This document shows, piece by piece, positions 28,701 through 37,600 of a DNA stretch of 64,000 bases. Numbering within the stretch: position 1 is the first letter of the stretch; each line of letters starts with the position of its first letter. Under the pieces are notes generated by a model. The model did not search any database, was not told the origin of the DNA, and worked only from the letters and a program-made list of their open reading frames with translations. The position numbers were made by a program, and so were the translations under genes. Source of the DNA: Cyanobium sp. Tous-M-B4 (GTDB taxonomy: Bacteria > Cyanobacteriota > Cyanobacteriia > PCC-6307 > Cyanobiaceae); contig NZ_JAGQBA010000004.1 of the NCBI RefSeq assembly GCF_024345395.1, positions 248,001 to 312,000 of the forward strand, given 5' to 3'.

Positions 28701-29621
28701 CACTGCCAGCCTACTTGCATAGGGTTTCTCTTTCAGTGCTTTTAGGCAAGGATCCATGAAGACGGCGTCTTCTGAATCAGTTGCAATGGCATGGGGTCCA
28801 TCTACAAGCAAGCCATCAGCGGCCAATGTCGCGATACGGTCAGGCTTTGCTGCGAACAGGTTCAGCAGGTAACCATCCACTTGGTAATCTACAGCAAAGG
28901 GAACCAGAGCGTTTAATCCTGGAATCAGCTGGAAGCTTTGATAGCCCAGTTCCTGAAAACGCAGCACCAGATCGAGGTTCAGTTTGGTGCCAGCTTTCAC
29001 TTCAAACATCACCAGAGGCGAGAGCTCCTGGAAAAACCTCTGGCCACCACTGAGAATCCGATCTTCCTCTCCTTCAGCGTCGAGCTTCAAGAGGTCAACC
29101 CTGTTCCAGGCATGGATGTCCAGGCAGCGATCTAACGTTGTGATCGCTACCGAAGCACCGCAACCTTGCTGGCCCGCTAATTCCAGCGAGGAGGGATGAA
29201 CGAGGCTGTTGAGCTCAGAATGGCCAGGCATCTTTAGCCAGGCTGTGCCCTCTCGATCAGACAATGCCTGTTGCACGACTTGCAGCCAGGGCGTGTGGTT
29301 CGCTGAAGCACTCTTACGCAACAGCATGGCGGTTTCCGATGCCGGCTCGAAGGCCCAAACCTGTCCACTCGCTCCCACTTTCCGCGCTAACGACAGTGCA
29401 TACACTCCGTAGTTCGCACCAATATCCACGACCACATCGCCTGATTGCACCAGTTCCCTTAGGAACTTGATTTCATCCTCAAACCAGTCTCCCTGTTCCT
29501 GCAGTACGTAGGAGGTGATTAACTCCAGCGAATCCGGCACAACCACCTTGGTGCCATCCACCAGCTCAACGATGATTGGGTCGGTGGAGCTGGCCATGGG
29601 CTGATGCATTCTCTTTGTCAC
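25716..29621 (-). CDS. FkbM methyltransferase-TPR-SPINDLY (GT41) fusion
   Basis: A 1301-residue multidomain protein. Residues about 55-250 form an FkbM-type SAM methyltransferase (VVVDIGANYG at 63-72, ITTLDRCLD, VDLLKLDAEGEE). Residues 260-500 are an unassigned helical linker. Residues about 510-880 hold roughly ten TPR units (for example YPEALLNLGNALQTAGRSED). Residues about 935-1290 match the SPINDLY/O-GlcNAc-transferase catalytic region: LLLISGDIGNHSVS, APVQCHYVGFCGTTGLTNMDYIIGD (split here by Cys), ITFGSFNNLLKV and FDTTPMTSATTGFEAL. Probable role: glycosylation of protein Ser/Thr plus methylation of the sugar; target unknown. It stands between two sets of exported-protein genes. Confidence 0.9.
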   Translation of the reverse strand: MTKRMHQPMASSTDPIIVELVDGTKVVVPDSLELITSYVLQEQGDWFEDEIKFLRELVQSGDVVVDIGANYGVYALSLARKVGASGQVWAFEPASETAMLLRKSASANHTPWLQVVQQALSDREGTAWLKMPGHSELNSLVHPSSLELAGQQGCGASVAITTLDRCLDIHAWNRVDLLKLDAEGEEDRILSGGQRFFQELSPLVMFEVKAGTKLNLDLVLRFQELGYQSFQLIPGLNALVPFAVDYQVDGYLLNLFAAKPDRIATLAADGLLVDGPHAIATDSEDAVFMDPCLKALKEKPYASRLAVSWELDPQQTDRAAVCSAMAAWCFAQDHEQPTASRSVALSQSLVLLQQVYQPGCNPGRLASLARVARACGERVQAVDALNALVGELQCGSRLDLYEPFLSPEPTFDSLTPAELAETWLEAAALSAIEQLSSFSGFYTGQDAIPRLERIYSLGFIPDPIYRRMQLVQQRYQGPINCLPLPLQFCQTPQRSEGSIGPGLASVSLQQSKQQAMELIGAERYDEAQQIYEWLLASGQADAQVCANLAALHQIAGRAAESIPLLEQAIALQPAYPEALLNLGNALQTAGRSEDAIKAFRKAIAFNPALPEAHTGLGVALQAQGQLEEAIEHHREALELRPAYPAAWSNLGFALRSRGDCLQEAIAAFREALRLKPEYPEALSNLGLALLTDGQSETGIASQRQAIAINPNHPQFHLNLGDGLLELNRLPEAIVAFRTAIQLNPDELKAYLGLARAHQLLDDFEQALLITEQGLKIDPDWLPIHWIKIKVLKMIGMPEAASEAIEAMLTNQPSCGMSHLAKACLLQETYRDQECHLSLDQALAIDPSLYAAHYCRSSLLASAGKFKDAIAALKQAVAVTPSFYQGYSSRFYLDLFCHGEDGVRIRMEAEQFWRQYPTLLVDPFPPREPIAAQVLADAAPIRLLLISGDIGNHSVSCFLEPVLRGIDRLSFKVVLALTHRRREARAKELEQLADELVDLTGLDEAEAVAVLRQRSCAVAIDTSGWTEYNPLRLLRHRVAPVQCHYVGFCGTTGLTNMDYIIGDAVLTPPELQNQFSEKIWTLPRCWSTYAPTFAPPPLRDRREGAPITFGSFNNLLKVGERCLEFWAAALQSVPSAKLLLKDKSSANSSVRDRISQALADLGVDLDRITFIDRLADWHDHMDHYNEVDIAFDTTPMTSATTGFEALCMGVPLLAIQSDWMGGRMSSSALTALGREGWISRDPSAFAAKAAELAAASLSQPNLLKLQLHRQVRASELWDGASLCGALEQAFMQMLEQCAGGSS

Positions 29622-30027
29622 TGTAAGGGTTTTGGATCAGCGGGGCATAACAAGTGCATGAGGTCGAGCTTTTGTGTGTTTCTTGTTATTTTCTAGATAG
29701 TGCTGGTCGTGAGGCCAGGCCTGAGTCTCAGCCTTCGTGGAAAACAGCTCGATATTGAGGAACTAGTCCCTGAATGAGTTCTCCGCCGATGGCGCCAGTT
29801 GGTTGGCCTACGTAGAGGTGCTTCCGAAGAAAGTGAATTGAATATTCTGCCGCGAAGGCTCTATGCAATAGTCATTCACAATTCCGAACAACGAAACCAC
29901 TGGCCCGCGCGCTACCTCAGGATCCAAAATCCACTAAGGAAGTGATCGGCCCTCGGCTAGCGCTCAACTCAGCATCGGCTCAATTAGATGGTCTATTGAT
30001 GAAAATGGTGCGACAAGCATCTAGCGA
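29622..30027. other. 406-bp spacer without a recognisable gene
   Basis: No frame of convincing length or codon character is present on either strand. The stretch is more AT-rich than its neighbours and should hold the promoter of the minus-strand fusion gene that starts at 29621. An 8-bp inverted repeat CTATTGAT (29993-30000) / ATCAATAG (30027-30034) surrounds the end of the gene at 30028, with a 26-base loop and no T-run. Confidence 0.6.
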
Positions 30028-30387
30028 TCAATAGGTAAACACCGAATAACCCCAATCACTAAGGGTGAACAGACTCAGCCCCTGGAAGCGGCTGCGCTCA
30101 TCCGAGCTTGTGGATTGGGAGAAAGAGCCAAATTTCTCGGAAGGATCCAGGATCCGGTAGGCCGTCGTGCCATCGGACCGTTTGATCAGCTCAACATTGC
30201 CCGACTCGATCGCCACCTGCTGGCCGCTGCTGTCGCTGCGGCTGCTCACCGCTGTGCGGTTCTGGGTGCCCATGCCATTTGAGCGGCTGTAGCTCCAGCC
30301 AGTCACTTGCGGGATGCGCTGGCTACGGACCGGCAAGCCTCCGGCCAAGCCCAACAGCAAACAAGAAACGGCAAACCAGCGGGTCAT
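30028..30387 (-). CDS. Exported protein of unknown function (119 aa)
   Basis: A small protein with a signal peptide (WFAVSCLLLGLAGGLPVRS, cleavage near residue 22). The mature part is Ser/Arg/Gly-rich, has no cysteine, and ends in aromatic residues (LSDWGYSVFTY). The segments VTGWSYSRSNGMGTQNRT and VELIKRSDGTTAYRILD suggest beta structure. Last of a four-gene operon, overlapping the previous gene by four bases. Family not recognised. Confidence 0.75.
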   Translation of the reverse strand: MTRWFAVSCLLLGLAGGLPVRSQRIPQVTGWSYSRSNGMGTQNRTAVSSRSDSSGQQVAIESGNVELIKRSDGTTAYRILDPSEKFGSFSQSTSSDERSRFQGLSLFTLSDWGYSVFTY

Positions 30388-30845
30388 GGTGCAAACACAC
30401 TGATGCTGGTGCTGGGCAGGGCCGGACCATCCGGCAACGTAAGGCCATCGAGAAAAACCGAGCGCAGGGACTCAGCCGCCGGACCGGACACCTGCACGTA
30501 CACACGCTCCGTGCGACCCACCTGGGCCGAACGCGTGATGACATCACTGTTGCGGATCTCCAGCTGGGGACTGTTTTCAACCACCGTGAGTGAAAAGGGA
30601 CGATCCGGTTGGTCAATTTTCCAGATCGTGTTTTCGTCGTAGATCAAGCTGCCATCAGCTGGCACCACATTCACGCCCGCAACACCAAACTGCACCGTTT
30701 CGCGCACACCGCGCCGCTCCTCCACGCCCACAAACGCTGAGGTGAAGATCGGGTTGCTATACCCCACGGTGACCTGGGCGGCAGCAGGCAACATGGCCAG
30801 CAACAGCGACTGGATCGTGAATGCCAACGGCAGCAGCTGCTTCAT
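30384..30845 (-). CDS. Exported protein of unknown function (153 aa)
   Basis: Signal peptide at residues 1-22 (FTIQSLLLAMLPAAA). The mature region is beta-rich and moderately charged: VGYSNPIFTSAFVGVEERRG, then VQFGVAGVNVVPADG and VYVQVSGPAAESLRSVFLDG. There is no cysteine. It overlaps both neighbours in the operon by four bases, implying that the products are made together. Family not recognised. Confidence 0.77.
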   Translation of the reverse strand: MKQLLPLAFTIQSLLLAMLPAAAQVTVGYSNPIFTSAFVGVEERRGVRETVQFGVAGVNVVPADGSLIYDENTIWKIDQPDRPFSLTVVENSPQLEIRNSDVITRSAQVGRTERVYVQVSGPAAESLRSVFLDGLTLPDGPALPSTSISVFAP

Positions 30846-31351
30846 CGCTTCACCAGGCTGCTGGAATTGAACACGCTGGGAAACAGGCCTGGGAAGACGC
30901 TCATGCTCTGGCCGTCCACCTGCTCGCTGCGAAGAGATTGGACACTACCGCCGATCGCGATTGGCATCGGCAAGCGACCACCGATACCCAGCAACACGGT
31001 ATCGGCAGCCGTCACATTGATCCGGGCCCCCACTAGCTCAGGACTGAGGCTGTTGATGCGGGCACGGCCGCTATCGACCAATGCCTGCACCTCAGCGGGC
31101 ACCCCGTCGAGCAACACCTGATCGTTAATCACGATCCGCACGCCGATGGCCGAATCCAGCGGCGTGATCGCATTGAGGGCGCCATTATAGCTGAGACCCC
31201 CATCGCTCACGATCGAAAAGCCGCCGCCATTCACGGAGGTCACATTGGTGCTGATGGCCTGGATGTCGGTCACCCGGGCCGATTGGGCCCACGCGCTCGA
31301 AGCGCCAGCCAGCACCAACGTCAACAGCAAGCCTGCGCGAACCAGCATCAC
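30842..31351 (-). CDS. Exported protein of unknown function (169 aa)
   Basis: Signal peptide LLLTLVLAGASSAWA, cleavage near residue 22. The mature part alternates short beta-like stretches (FSIVSDGGLSYNGALN, IGVRIVINDQVLLDGVP, ARINVTAADTVLLGIGG) and ends with a region that becomes Ser/Phe-rich. No cysteine and no membrane helix. Second gene of the operon, eleven bases after the 191-residue gene and overlapping the next by four bases. Family not recognised. Confidence 0.77.
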   Translation of the reverse strand: MMLVRAGLLLTLVLAGASSAWAQSARVTDIQAISTNVTSVNGGGFSIVSDGGLSYNGALNAITPLDSAIGVRIVINDQVLLDGVPAEVQALVDSGRARINSLSPELVGARINVTAADTVLLGIGGRLPMPIAIGGSVQSLRSEQVDGQSMSVFPGLFPSVFNSSSLVKR

Positions 31352-31362
31352 AACGGGTTGGA

Positions 31363-31938
31363 TCAGAACGCAGTGAGGTTGTTGATCACCGAAGTGTTCA
31401 GTGAACCAGTCACCTGCAGGCTGGCGGTGCCGATATTGGTGCCGATGATGCTGGCGCCGATCACGGAGCTATCGGTTGTGCCAGGTGTGATTTGGAGGGC
31501 TGGCAATCCGTTAGTCGTGCTTGTGTTCAACACCACACTGTTGGGGTTAATAGGATTGCCATTAACCGTCGCCTCAGGATTGACAAAGGAGGAGGCATCA
31601 AGCGTTCCGCCGTCCACAGTCATGTTGGAAACGGTGGCCGTAAGTGACGCCAACCCTGAATTCGGCAACAGCGCAGGCGTGGTTGTCAGTTGCTCAAACG
31701 GAAGTAGAACCCCATCTCCAGCGATATCAATGCTCATCGCCCCCTTTGCTTCGAAGGTCTGGGCCCAATTGTTGTTGAAGGTGGCCTGGGCACCGATCGC
31801 CGAGTTTTCAGTGGTTTCCAAGGTGGGGCCAGCCTGCACGGACTGCGCACCACAAACTCCGGCTGAGATCAGGCAAATCGCCAGCAGAGACTGAACTCTG
31901 TGGCTGGATGTAAAACCGGTGATCATGAAAGATCCCAA
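31363..31938 (-). CDS. Exported beta-rich protein, paralogue of the 25.0-kb gene
   Basis: A 191-residue protein with a signal peptide (VQSLLAICLISAGVCGAQS, cleavage near VQAG). The mature part is low in charge, Thr/Asn/Ser/Ala-rich, and shares AQTFEAKG, a central LTATVSN block, TDSSVIGASI and the ending TSVINNLTAF with the 25.0-kb protein. The start is probably TTG 31938: AAGGAG at 31947-31952 lies eight bases from it, while the ATG at 31926 is too far from that site. First of a four-gene operon. Confidence 0.85.
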   Translation of the reverse strand: MGSFMITGFTSSHRVQSLLAICLISAGVCGAQSVQAGPTLETTENSAIGAQATFNNNWAQTFEAKGAMSIDIAGDGVLLPFEQLTTTPALLPNSGLASLTATVSNMTVDGGTLDASSFVNPEATVNGNPINPNSVVLNTSTTNGLPALQITPGTTDSSVIGASIIGTNIGTASLQVTGSLNTSVINNLTAF

Positions 31939-31946
31939 GAGGGGTG

Positions 31947-31952
31947 CTCCTT
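31947..31952 (-). promoter_or_regulatory. Ribosome-binding site that decides a TTG start
   Basis: AAGGAG on the minus strand sits eight bases before TTG 31938. It also lies in one arm of a small hairpin (GCTCCT / AGGAGC, 31946-31962), which could limit access to it. Confidence 0.6.
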
Positions 31953-32064
31953 AGTTAGGAGCGCCTAAACAAAAACTGCCAACTACCAGTGATTTCTTCG
32001 GGATCGATGCTTGTACCCGTTTAATGACATTTTGAAGCCTTACTAAATTCGGAAGAAATTCATT

Positions 32065-32442
32065 TTATTTGAGGCTGTTAGTTCTTTGCCGGCGGCTGCG
32101 CCGCACCGCCACAACCCCGTCAAAGCCCGGCACCGGAGCCGCACACTTGCGCAGTTCAAGGCGGATCGGCACCGGGCCATAGAGCTCTTCGATCCGATCG
32201 AGAATCCTTTCGCTGTAGTGCTCCAGGGTTTGGCAGATCAGGCTGCGGGCCTGCTGTTGCAAGGCGGTGATCAACTGGCTGTAGTCGAGGGTGTCGCCTA
32301 GGGCATCACTGCGGCCAGCAGCACTGAGATCCACGCCCAATTCCAGATCCAGCTCAAACCACTGGCCTTCCATGCGCTCAAAATCGAGCACCCCCACATG
32401 GGCCCAAAGCCGCAGGCCGCGCACCTGAATCGCATCGCTCAC
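32065..32442 (-). CDS. folB: Dihydroneopterin aldolase
   Basis: A 125-residue enzyme of folate synthesis that splits dihydroneopterin to hydroxymethyl-dihydropterin and glycolaldehyde. Seen: VRGLRLWAHVGVLDFERMEGQ near the N-terminus, the conserved LDYSQLI and the helix LEHYSERILDRI. I chose GTG 32442, ten bases after the proA stop; a longer frame to 32523 overlaps proA and adds a proline-rich tail not seen in the family. Confidence 0.9.
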   Translation of the reverse strand: MSDAIQVRGLRLWAHVGVLDFERMEGQWFELDLELGVDLSAAGRSDALGDTLDYSQLITALQQQARSLICQTLEHYSERILDRIEELYGPVPIRLELRKCAAPVPGFDGVVAVRRSRRQRTNSLK

Positions 32443-32452
32443 GGCAGGAAAT

Positions 32453-33757
32453 TCAAAGGGGCAGGGGGCGATGGCTGAAATGGCGCAAGCCGCTGGCGTA
32501 ATCGGCGGCGATATGGCCCTCACCGCGCAGCCGGTAGCGATAGGTCACCAAACCCTCCAGCCCAACTGGGCCGCGGGGGGGCATGGTTTGGGTGGAGATG
32601 CCCACCTCGGCGCCAAAGCCGTAGCGGAAGCCATCGGCGAAGCGGGTGGAGCAATTGAGATACACCCCGGCGCTGTTTACCGCAGCCAGGAAGCGGTCGG
32701 CCGTGGCGGCTTCTCCGGTACAGATCGCATCGGTGTGACGGGAGCCGTAACGGGCAATGTGCTGGAGCGCGTCCTCCAGATCGGCCACCACCTTCACGCT
32801 CAGAATCAGGTCGGAGTATTCGGTGCTCCAATCGTCGTCTGTGGCTGCATGGCTCACGCCCAGCTCAATGGCGGCGGCATCGCCGCGCAATTCAACCCCG
32901 GCGGCCCCGAAGGCCAGCACGGCCCTAGGCAGAAAATCAGCAGCTATCGCCGCATCAACCAGCAGGGTCTCGATCGCGTTGCAGGCTGCCGGATACTGGG
33001 TTTTGGAATCCAACGACACCTTCAGAGCCAGCTCAAGGTCGGCGGCCCGATCCACAAACAGATGGCAGATGCCATCGGCGTGACCCAGCACAGGAATCCG
33101 AGTGTTGTCCTGGATGAAGCGCACCAGGGCATTGGAGCCCCGGGGAATGATCAGGTCCACCAGCCCGTCGAGCTTCAGCAGCCCCAAGCTCTCCTCCCGG
33201 CTGGTGAGCAGCTCCAGGGCATCGGGTTGCACCGCACTGGCGGCAAGGCCACGGCGCAGCGCTGCATGGATGGCCTCACAGCTGCGGCTGGCTTCGCGGC
33301 CACCCTTGAGCAGGGCGCCGTTGCCGGAGCGAATTGCCAAGGAGGCGATCTGCATCACCGCATCTGGCCGCGCCTCAAAGATCACGCCCAGCACCCCCAG
33401 GGGCACCGTCAGCCGCTCCAGCACCAACCCCTCATCTAGCTCGGTGTGGAGCTGACGGCGGCCAACCGGATCGGCAAGCTCTGCCACCTGGCGCACTCCC
33501 GCGGTCGCCCCTGCCAATTTGGAACCATCAAGCTTGAGCCGTGCCACCAGCGCCGGCGCCAGCTCCTCGGCGGCAGCGGCCTCAAGATCGGCCTGGTTGG
33601 CGGCCAAAATGGCTTCACTGCTCTGCTCTAGGGCTTCTGCCATGGCCAGCACGGCCTGACGGCGCTGGCCATCGTCGAGTTGGCCCAGGGCCATGGCGCA
33701 GCGGCGCACTTGGGCGGCCCGGGCCAGCAGGTCTGGGGAGGGATCAGCAATCATCAA
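32453..33757 (-). CDS. proA: Gamma-glutamyl phosphate reductase
   Basis: A 434-residue NADPH-dependent enzyme of proline synthesis. Seen: [19 protein letters not shown], the catalytic cysteine segment [26 protein letters not shown], and the C-terminal [22 protein letters not shown]. Full length. It follows the ROK kinase gene by a few bases and is followed by folB. Confidence 0.97.
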   Translation of the reverse strand: MMIADPSPDLLARAAQVRRCAMALGQLDDGQRRQAVLAMAEALEQSSEAILAANQADLEAAAAEELAPALVARLKLDGSKLAGATAGVRQVAELADPVGRRQLHTELDEGLVLERLTVPLGVLGVIFEARPDAVMQIASLAIRSGNGALLKGGREASRSCEAIHAALRRGLAASAVQPDALELLTSREESLGLLKLDGLVDLIIPRGSNALVRFIQDNTRIPVLGHADGICHLFVDRAADLELALKVSLDSKTQYPAACNAIETLLVDAAIAADFLPRAVLAFGAAGVELRGDAAAIELGVSHAATDDDWSTEYSDLILSVKVVADLEDALQHIARYGSRHTDAICTGEAATADRFLAAVNSAGVYLNCSTRFADGFRYGFGAEVGISTQTMPPRGPVGLEGLVTYRYRLRGEGHIAADYASGLRHFSHRPLPL

Positions 33758-33761
33758 GCCA

Positions 33762-34658
33762 TCATCCCAAGCTGGGCGCCAAACGTTGCAGCGCCAGGCG
33801 GGCCGCCCCCAGCCGGCCGGCTCCGTTGCCGAGGCTGCAGCGACGAATCGTCAGGCCCTCACGGCTGGCCGCCTGCACCCGCTGCTCCACCTCTTGCCAC
33901 ACCGCTGGCAGAAAGTGATCGCTGGCGCCGCTGAGGCCACCACCAATCAGCACTAGTTCCGGAGTAAGCACATAGAGCAGGGAGCTCAACCCTTGCCCCA
34001 GCAGCTGGCCGTAGGCCCGCCACACCGCCAGGGCTTCGCCATCGCCGCCAGTGGCCCGGCGGCAGAGTTCAGCCGGATCCACGCTGGAGAGGCGATCGAA
34101 GCCGCGGCGACTGCAGAAGGATTCCAGGGAGCCGTTGTTACCGCTGTTGCAGGGCGGACCAGCGGGATCGAGGCCTATCAACCCGGGCTCGGCGGCCGCC
34201 CCCCGATGACCCGTAAACAAATGGCCATCAAGCAACACCGCTCCGCCCACTCCCGTGCCCAAGGTGAGCAGCAACACATCGCCAACTCCTCGGGCCGCCC
34301 CGAGCCAGTGCTCACCGATCAGGGCGCAGTTGGCGTCATTGGCCAGGGTCACAGGGCGCTCCAGCAGGGGCTCGAGCCAGTTGGCCAAGGGCACATCCAG
34401 CCAACCCGGCAGGTTTATGGCGATGCGCGCCACCCGGCCGGCCTGGTCGCTCGGCCCCGGATGGCCCACCCCAACCCGATCGGCCAACCGCTCAGGATCA
34501 AGTTGCTGGACCGCCGCCACGATCGCCGTTGTCACTGCACCAGGCATTGCTGGCTGGGGCGTAGGCACCTGCAGCTCCGCCAGCAGGTCGCCGGCTTCGC
34601 TGAAGCGCCCCAACTTGATGGCACTACCACCGAGATCCACCCCGATCAACTGGTTCAT
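33762..34658 (-). CDS. ROK-family sugar kinase without the zinc motif
   Basis: A 298-residue ROK protein; the likely reaction is ATP-dependent phosphorylation of glucose or a similar sugar. Seen: the N-terminal phosphate loop [34 protein letters not shown] and [16 protein letters not shown]. The usual ROK zinc cluster CxCGxxGCxE reads [10 protein letters not shown] here, and the GHM/GHL histidine of the upstream GExGH motif reads AAEPGLI. The zinc site therefore appears lost as a whole. I chose ATG 34658 ([11 protein letters not shown]). Confidence 0.85.
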   Translation of the reverse strand: MNQLIGVDLGGSAIKLGRFSEAGDLLAELQVPTPQPAMPGAVTTAIVAAVQQLDPERLADRVGVGHPGPSDQAGRVARIAINLPGWLDVPLANWLEPLLERPVTLANDANCALIGEHWLGAARGVGDVLLLTLGTGVGGAVLLDGHLFTGHRGAAAEPGLIGLDPAGPPCNSGNNGSLESFCSRRGFDRLSSVDPAELCRRATGGDGEALAVWRAYGQLLGQGLSSLLYVLTPELVLIGGGLSGASDHFLPAVWQEVEQRVQAASREGLTIRRCSLGNGAGRLGAARLALQRLAPSLG

Positions 34659-34686
34659 CGGAATCACTGCATCGAAATAAACAAGC

Positions 34687-37600
34687 TCAGAAGCGGAAAA
34701 ACAGCTGCAACTGGGTCTGCCAGGCACCCTGGGAGTCGATGGCCCCCTGCAGGTTGAGCAATTCTGAGGCCTTGAAATTCAGATTTAATTGGGGGGGGAC
34801 GTCGGAGCGGTTGGGGGCAGCCAACACAGATGCATTGAAGCGTTCCGTGAGATCAAGACCTAACTCAGCTCCCAGCACCAGCTGGGGCGGCACCCGACCT
34901 GAGCGACGTTCGGCGCCACTGGCCACACCTTGGTTCACGTAGGTGGGATAAAGGGCAAAGCTGAGTCGCTGGCCGAAGGCATCGCCGAGGGTGCCGAGCA
35001 GGGGAGAGAGCAGGGTTTGTCCTAGTGCGGTGGCAAGAGCAGTGCCGCCTGCCGATCCCGCCAGGCCGGCAAGGGTATTGCCACCGATCAGGGCCAGGAG
35101 ACGATCCTCTGAGAGCGGCGGCGAACTGCGCAGCACCAGGTTGTCGGCAAGTCGGTCAGCCGGGCCGCTCACACTCAGAAAAACCCGCACCAAGTTGAGC
35201 TGGTCGAGGGAGTTGGTGGCGCCAACCGCCTGAAAGTCCTGCACCGAAAGGCTGCCGGCTGTTCCAACACCACTGGTGGTAGGCAGGTTGTCGGAGACCC
35301 TGGTACGCAGCGAGATGTCAAGAAAAGGAATCAATCCCATCGAGGGAGTGAACACCGCAACGTTTGGAGAGTCGGGGTCGAGTCCAAACGTGGTGGTGAA
35401 CAGATTCAGTCGCCCGTTCAGCAACCGCACCACGCCCTGCAAGCGCAGGCTCGGATCCAGCCGCCCGTTAAGTCGCAGCAACCCACTGGTGCCAAAGCTG
35501 GCCAAGTTGGGGATGCCCACCTTCAGATCGGGGCCCAGCTTCAGCTTCAGGTCATCGAAACCCACAAAGCTGGCATTAGGCACGGCGGCCCGCAGGGTCT
35601 CACTGGCGTTGCTCTCCACATCGGGACCGAGCAGCACCATGGGCTGGTCGTAATCCCAGCGGGATTCGAGTAATTCAGCGGCGCTGACTACTGGAGCCGC
35701 CAGATTGGCTTCACTGGCTAGTCGGGCCGGCTGGACGTTGACGCTGCCCCGGGCTACAGCCAGCTCCCCGCCAATATCAAGGGCAGCAAGGCTGCCACCG
35801 ATTTGAAGGGACCCATCAGCCACGGCCTTGATCCGGGGCATGGCAAAGGGCACCTTTTCGAGCACCACCATCAGGTTGGCGTCTTTGCCATCGGCGGTGG
35901 CCTCAGGCCGAAACAGCCCCAGGCTGCCACTGCCACGCACCACTCCCTTATCTCCCACCTTGGCGTTGAACTCCTGAAGCAGGAGCTGCTCAAAGTCGAA
36001 CAGCAAGGTGGCATCGACATCACGAACCTTTTGGCCGATGAACTGCAACTGAGCACCCCGGAAACGCAAAAATCCGTTAGCGATCGGCTCTCTGACGCTG
36101 CCGCGCACCAGCAGCTGCAGGTCGCCGCTGCCTTGGTTCCACTGCAGGGCAGGCTGGGCAAGCCCCGCCAGGAAACGCAGGCCGTCGTCGCGGCTGGCCA
36201 GGCGCAGTTCAAGGCCCTGCTTGCCTGAATCCAAGGGCACAACCCCCGCCAATTCGACGCTGCTTGAAGCTCCGGCCGCCCGCAAAGAAAGATCAAGGAG
36301 CAGCCTGGCCTGCTCCAGCTGAATGGTGCCCCGCTCCAGCACCAAAGCCGTTTCCCTTAGGTAGCCATCAACCAGGCTGATGTTGAGGGCAAGCTCAGGC
36401 TGGGGAGTGCCGAGGCGGTAGCGCCCCTGCAGAGATAGGCGGCCCCGCAAACCTGCAGGAACAGGAGTGAGCAGCGCCAACAGTTCAAGGGGCAGGTCGG
36501 CCAGGCTGAAATTGCCAGCCCCCCGCCGCAGGGGCCCGGTGAACTTCACCTGCACCGGCACAGAAGTAAGGGGCTGGTCCTGGTTTGCTTCAGGCAACCA
36601 AAGGTGGGCGCGGGCCTGGAGGTCGGCGCTGGCTTCCAGCAGGCTGGCTCCGTCAAGGCGCAAATCTGCGTCGATGTGACCTGCCAGCCGCTGCAGTCGC
36701 TCCTTGGGGCTGCTTTGCCGGTCACGCTCCAGCCGGGCAGCGCTCAGCCGAGCTCTAGCTAGCTCCAGGGCCCGCAGCTGGTCCTGCACGCTGCCGCTAA
36801 AGGTGTCGATCAGCAAAGTGCCGATGTCGCTGGCCCGGCCCAGGATCGGCGCGCTCTCGCCGCGCCACAGGGGCCAAGCCCTGACCAACTGCTGCAAAAA
36901 CAGCGGCGGTAATCGCTCACCCTGAAGGCGGGCTCGGAAGGCGCCATGCCACACGCCACTCCAATCGATGGCAAGGTTGCCCCCAGCAAGAGGAGAGAAA
37001 GCTCCTTGGACTGAGTAGCGACGCTTGGCATAGCGGAAATTCGCCTGTGCCGATTTCCCCCAAACGCCTAAAAACACTGGCCGATCGAGCTGGGCGCTGC
37101 CGCTGAAGGCCAGGGGTTGGAGTTCAAGCAGGCCCTGACCGCTCAGCCGGGCTTGCAGGGGCTGACGCCTCGAATTTGGTCCCAGGGCAAGCTGCAATCC
37201 ATCGATGGGCAATTGGGATGCCTGCCAGCGATAGCCCTGAGGGCGGCCATTGAGTTCGAGCTCCCCGCCGGCCCGTTCAAGGCGCACCTGTAGGGGGACC
37301 CAACGGGAATCGAGGCGGGCTTCCAGCACCCCCACCGGAGCTGGGGCTAGGGCTTCCATGCGAAGGCGCCCACCACCAGCCGGATCACCAAACCACTGTC
37401 CCTGCCAGTTTTCCCGCAAGCTGAGGGGGCCGGCACCGGGCTGGTCGATCCGGAGATCCAGGTCTGGCTTCAAGGCATTGAGTGGGCCCCGCACCCGGCC
37501 GGAGGCTTGCAAAGTTCCCTGCAATTGGGCGCCCACAAGCAGATCGAGCCGCTCGAGTGGGTAGCGATCTAGCTCCAGGCTGAGATCGAGCTGGCCCGGC

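Noticed and set aside
29993-30034. Inverted repeat CTATTGAT / ATCAATAG as a terminator
   Set aside because: The loop is 26 bases and there is no T-run on either strand.
32471-33439. Long open frame antisense to proA (about 322 codons)
   Set aside because: proA is complete and well supported on the other strand; the antisense product is rich in Gln, His and Gly without motifs.
33993-34757. Open frame antisense to the ROK kinase gene
   Set aside because: It covers a well-supported gene and shows no domain.
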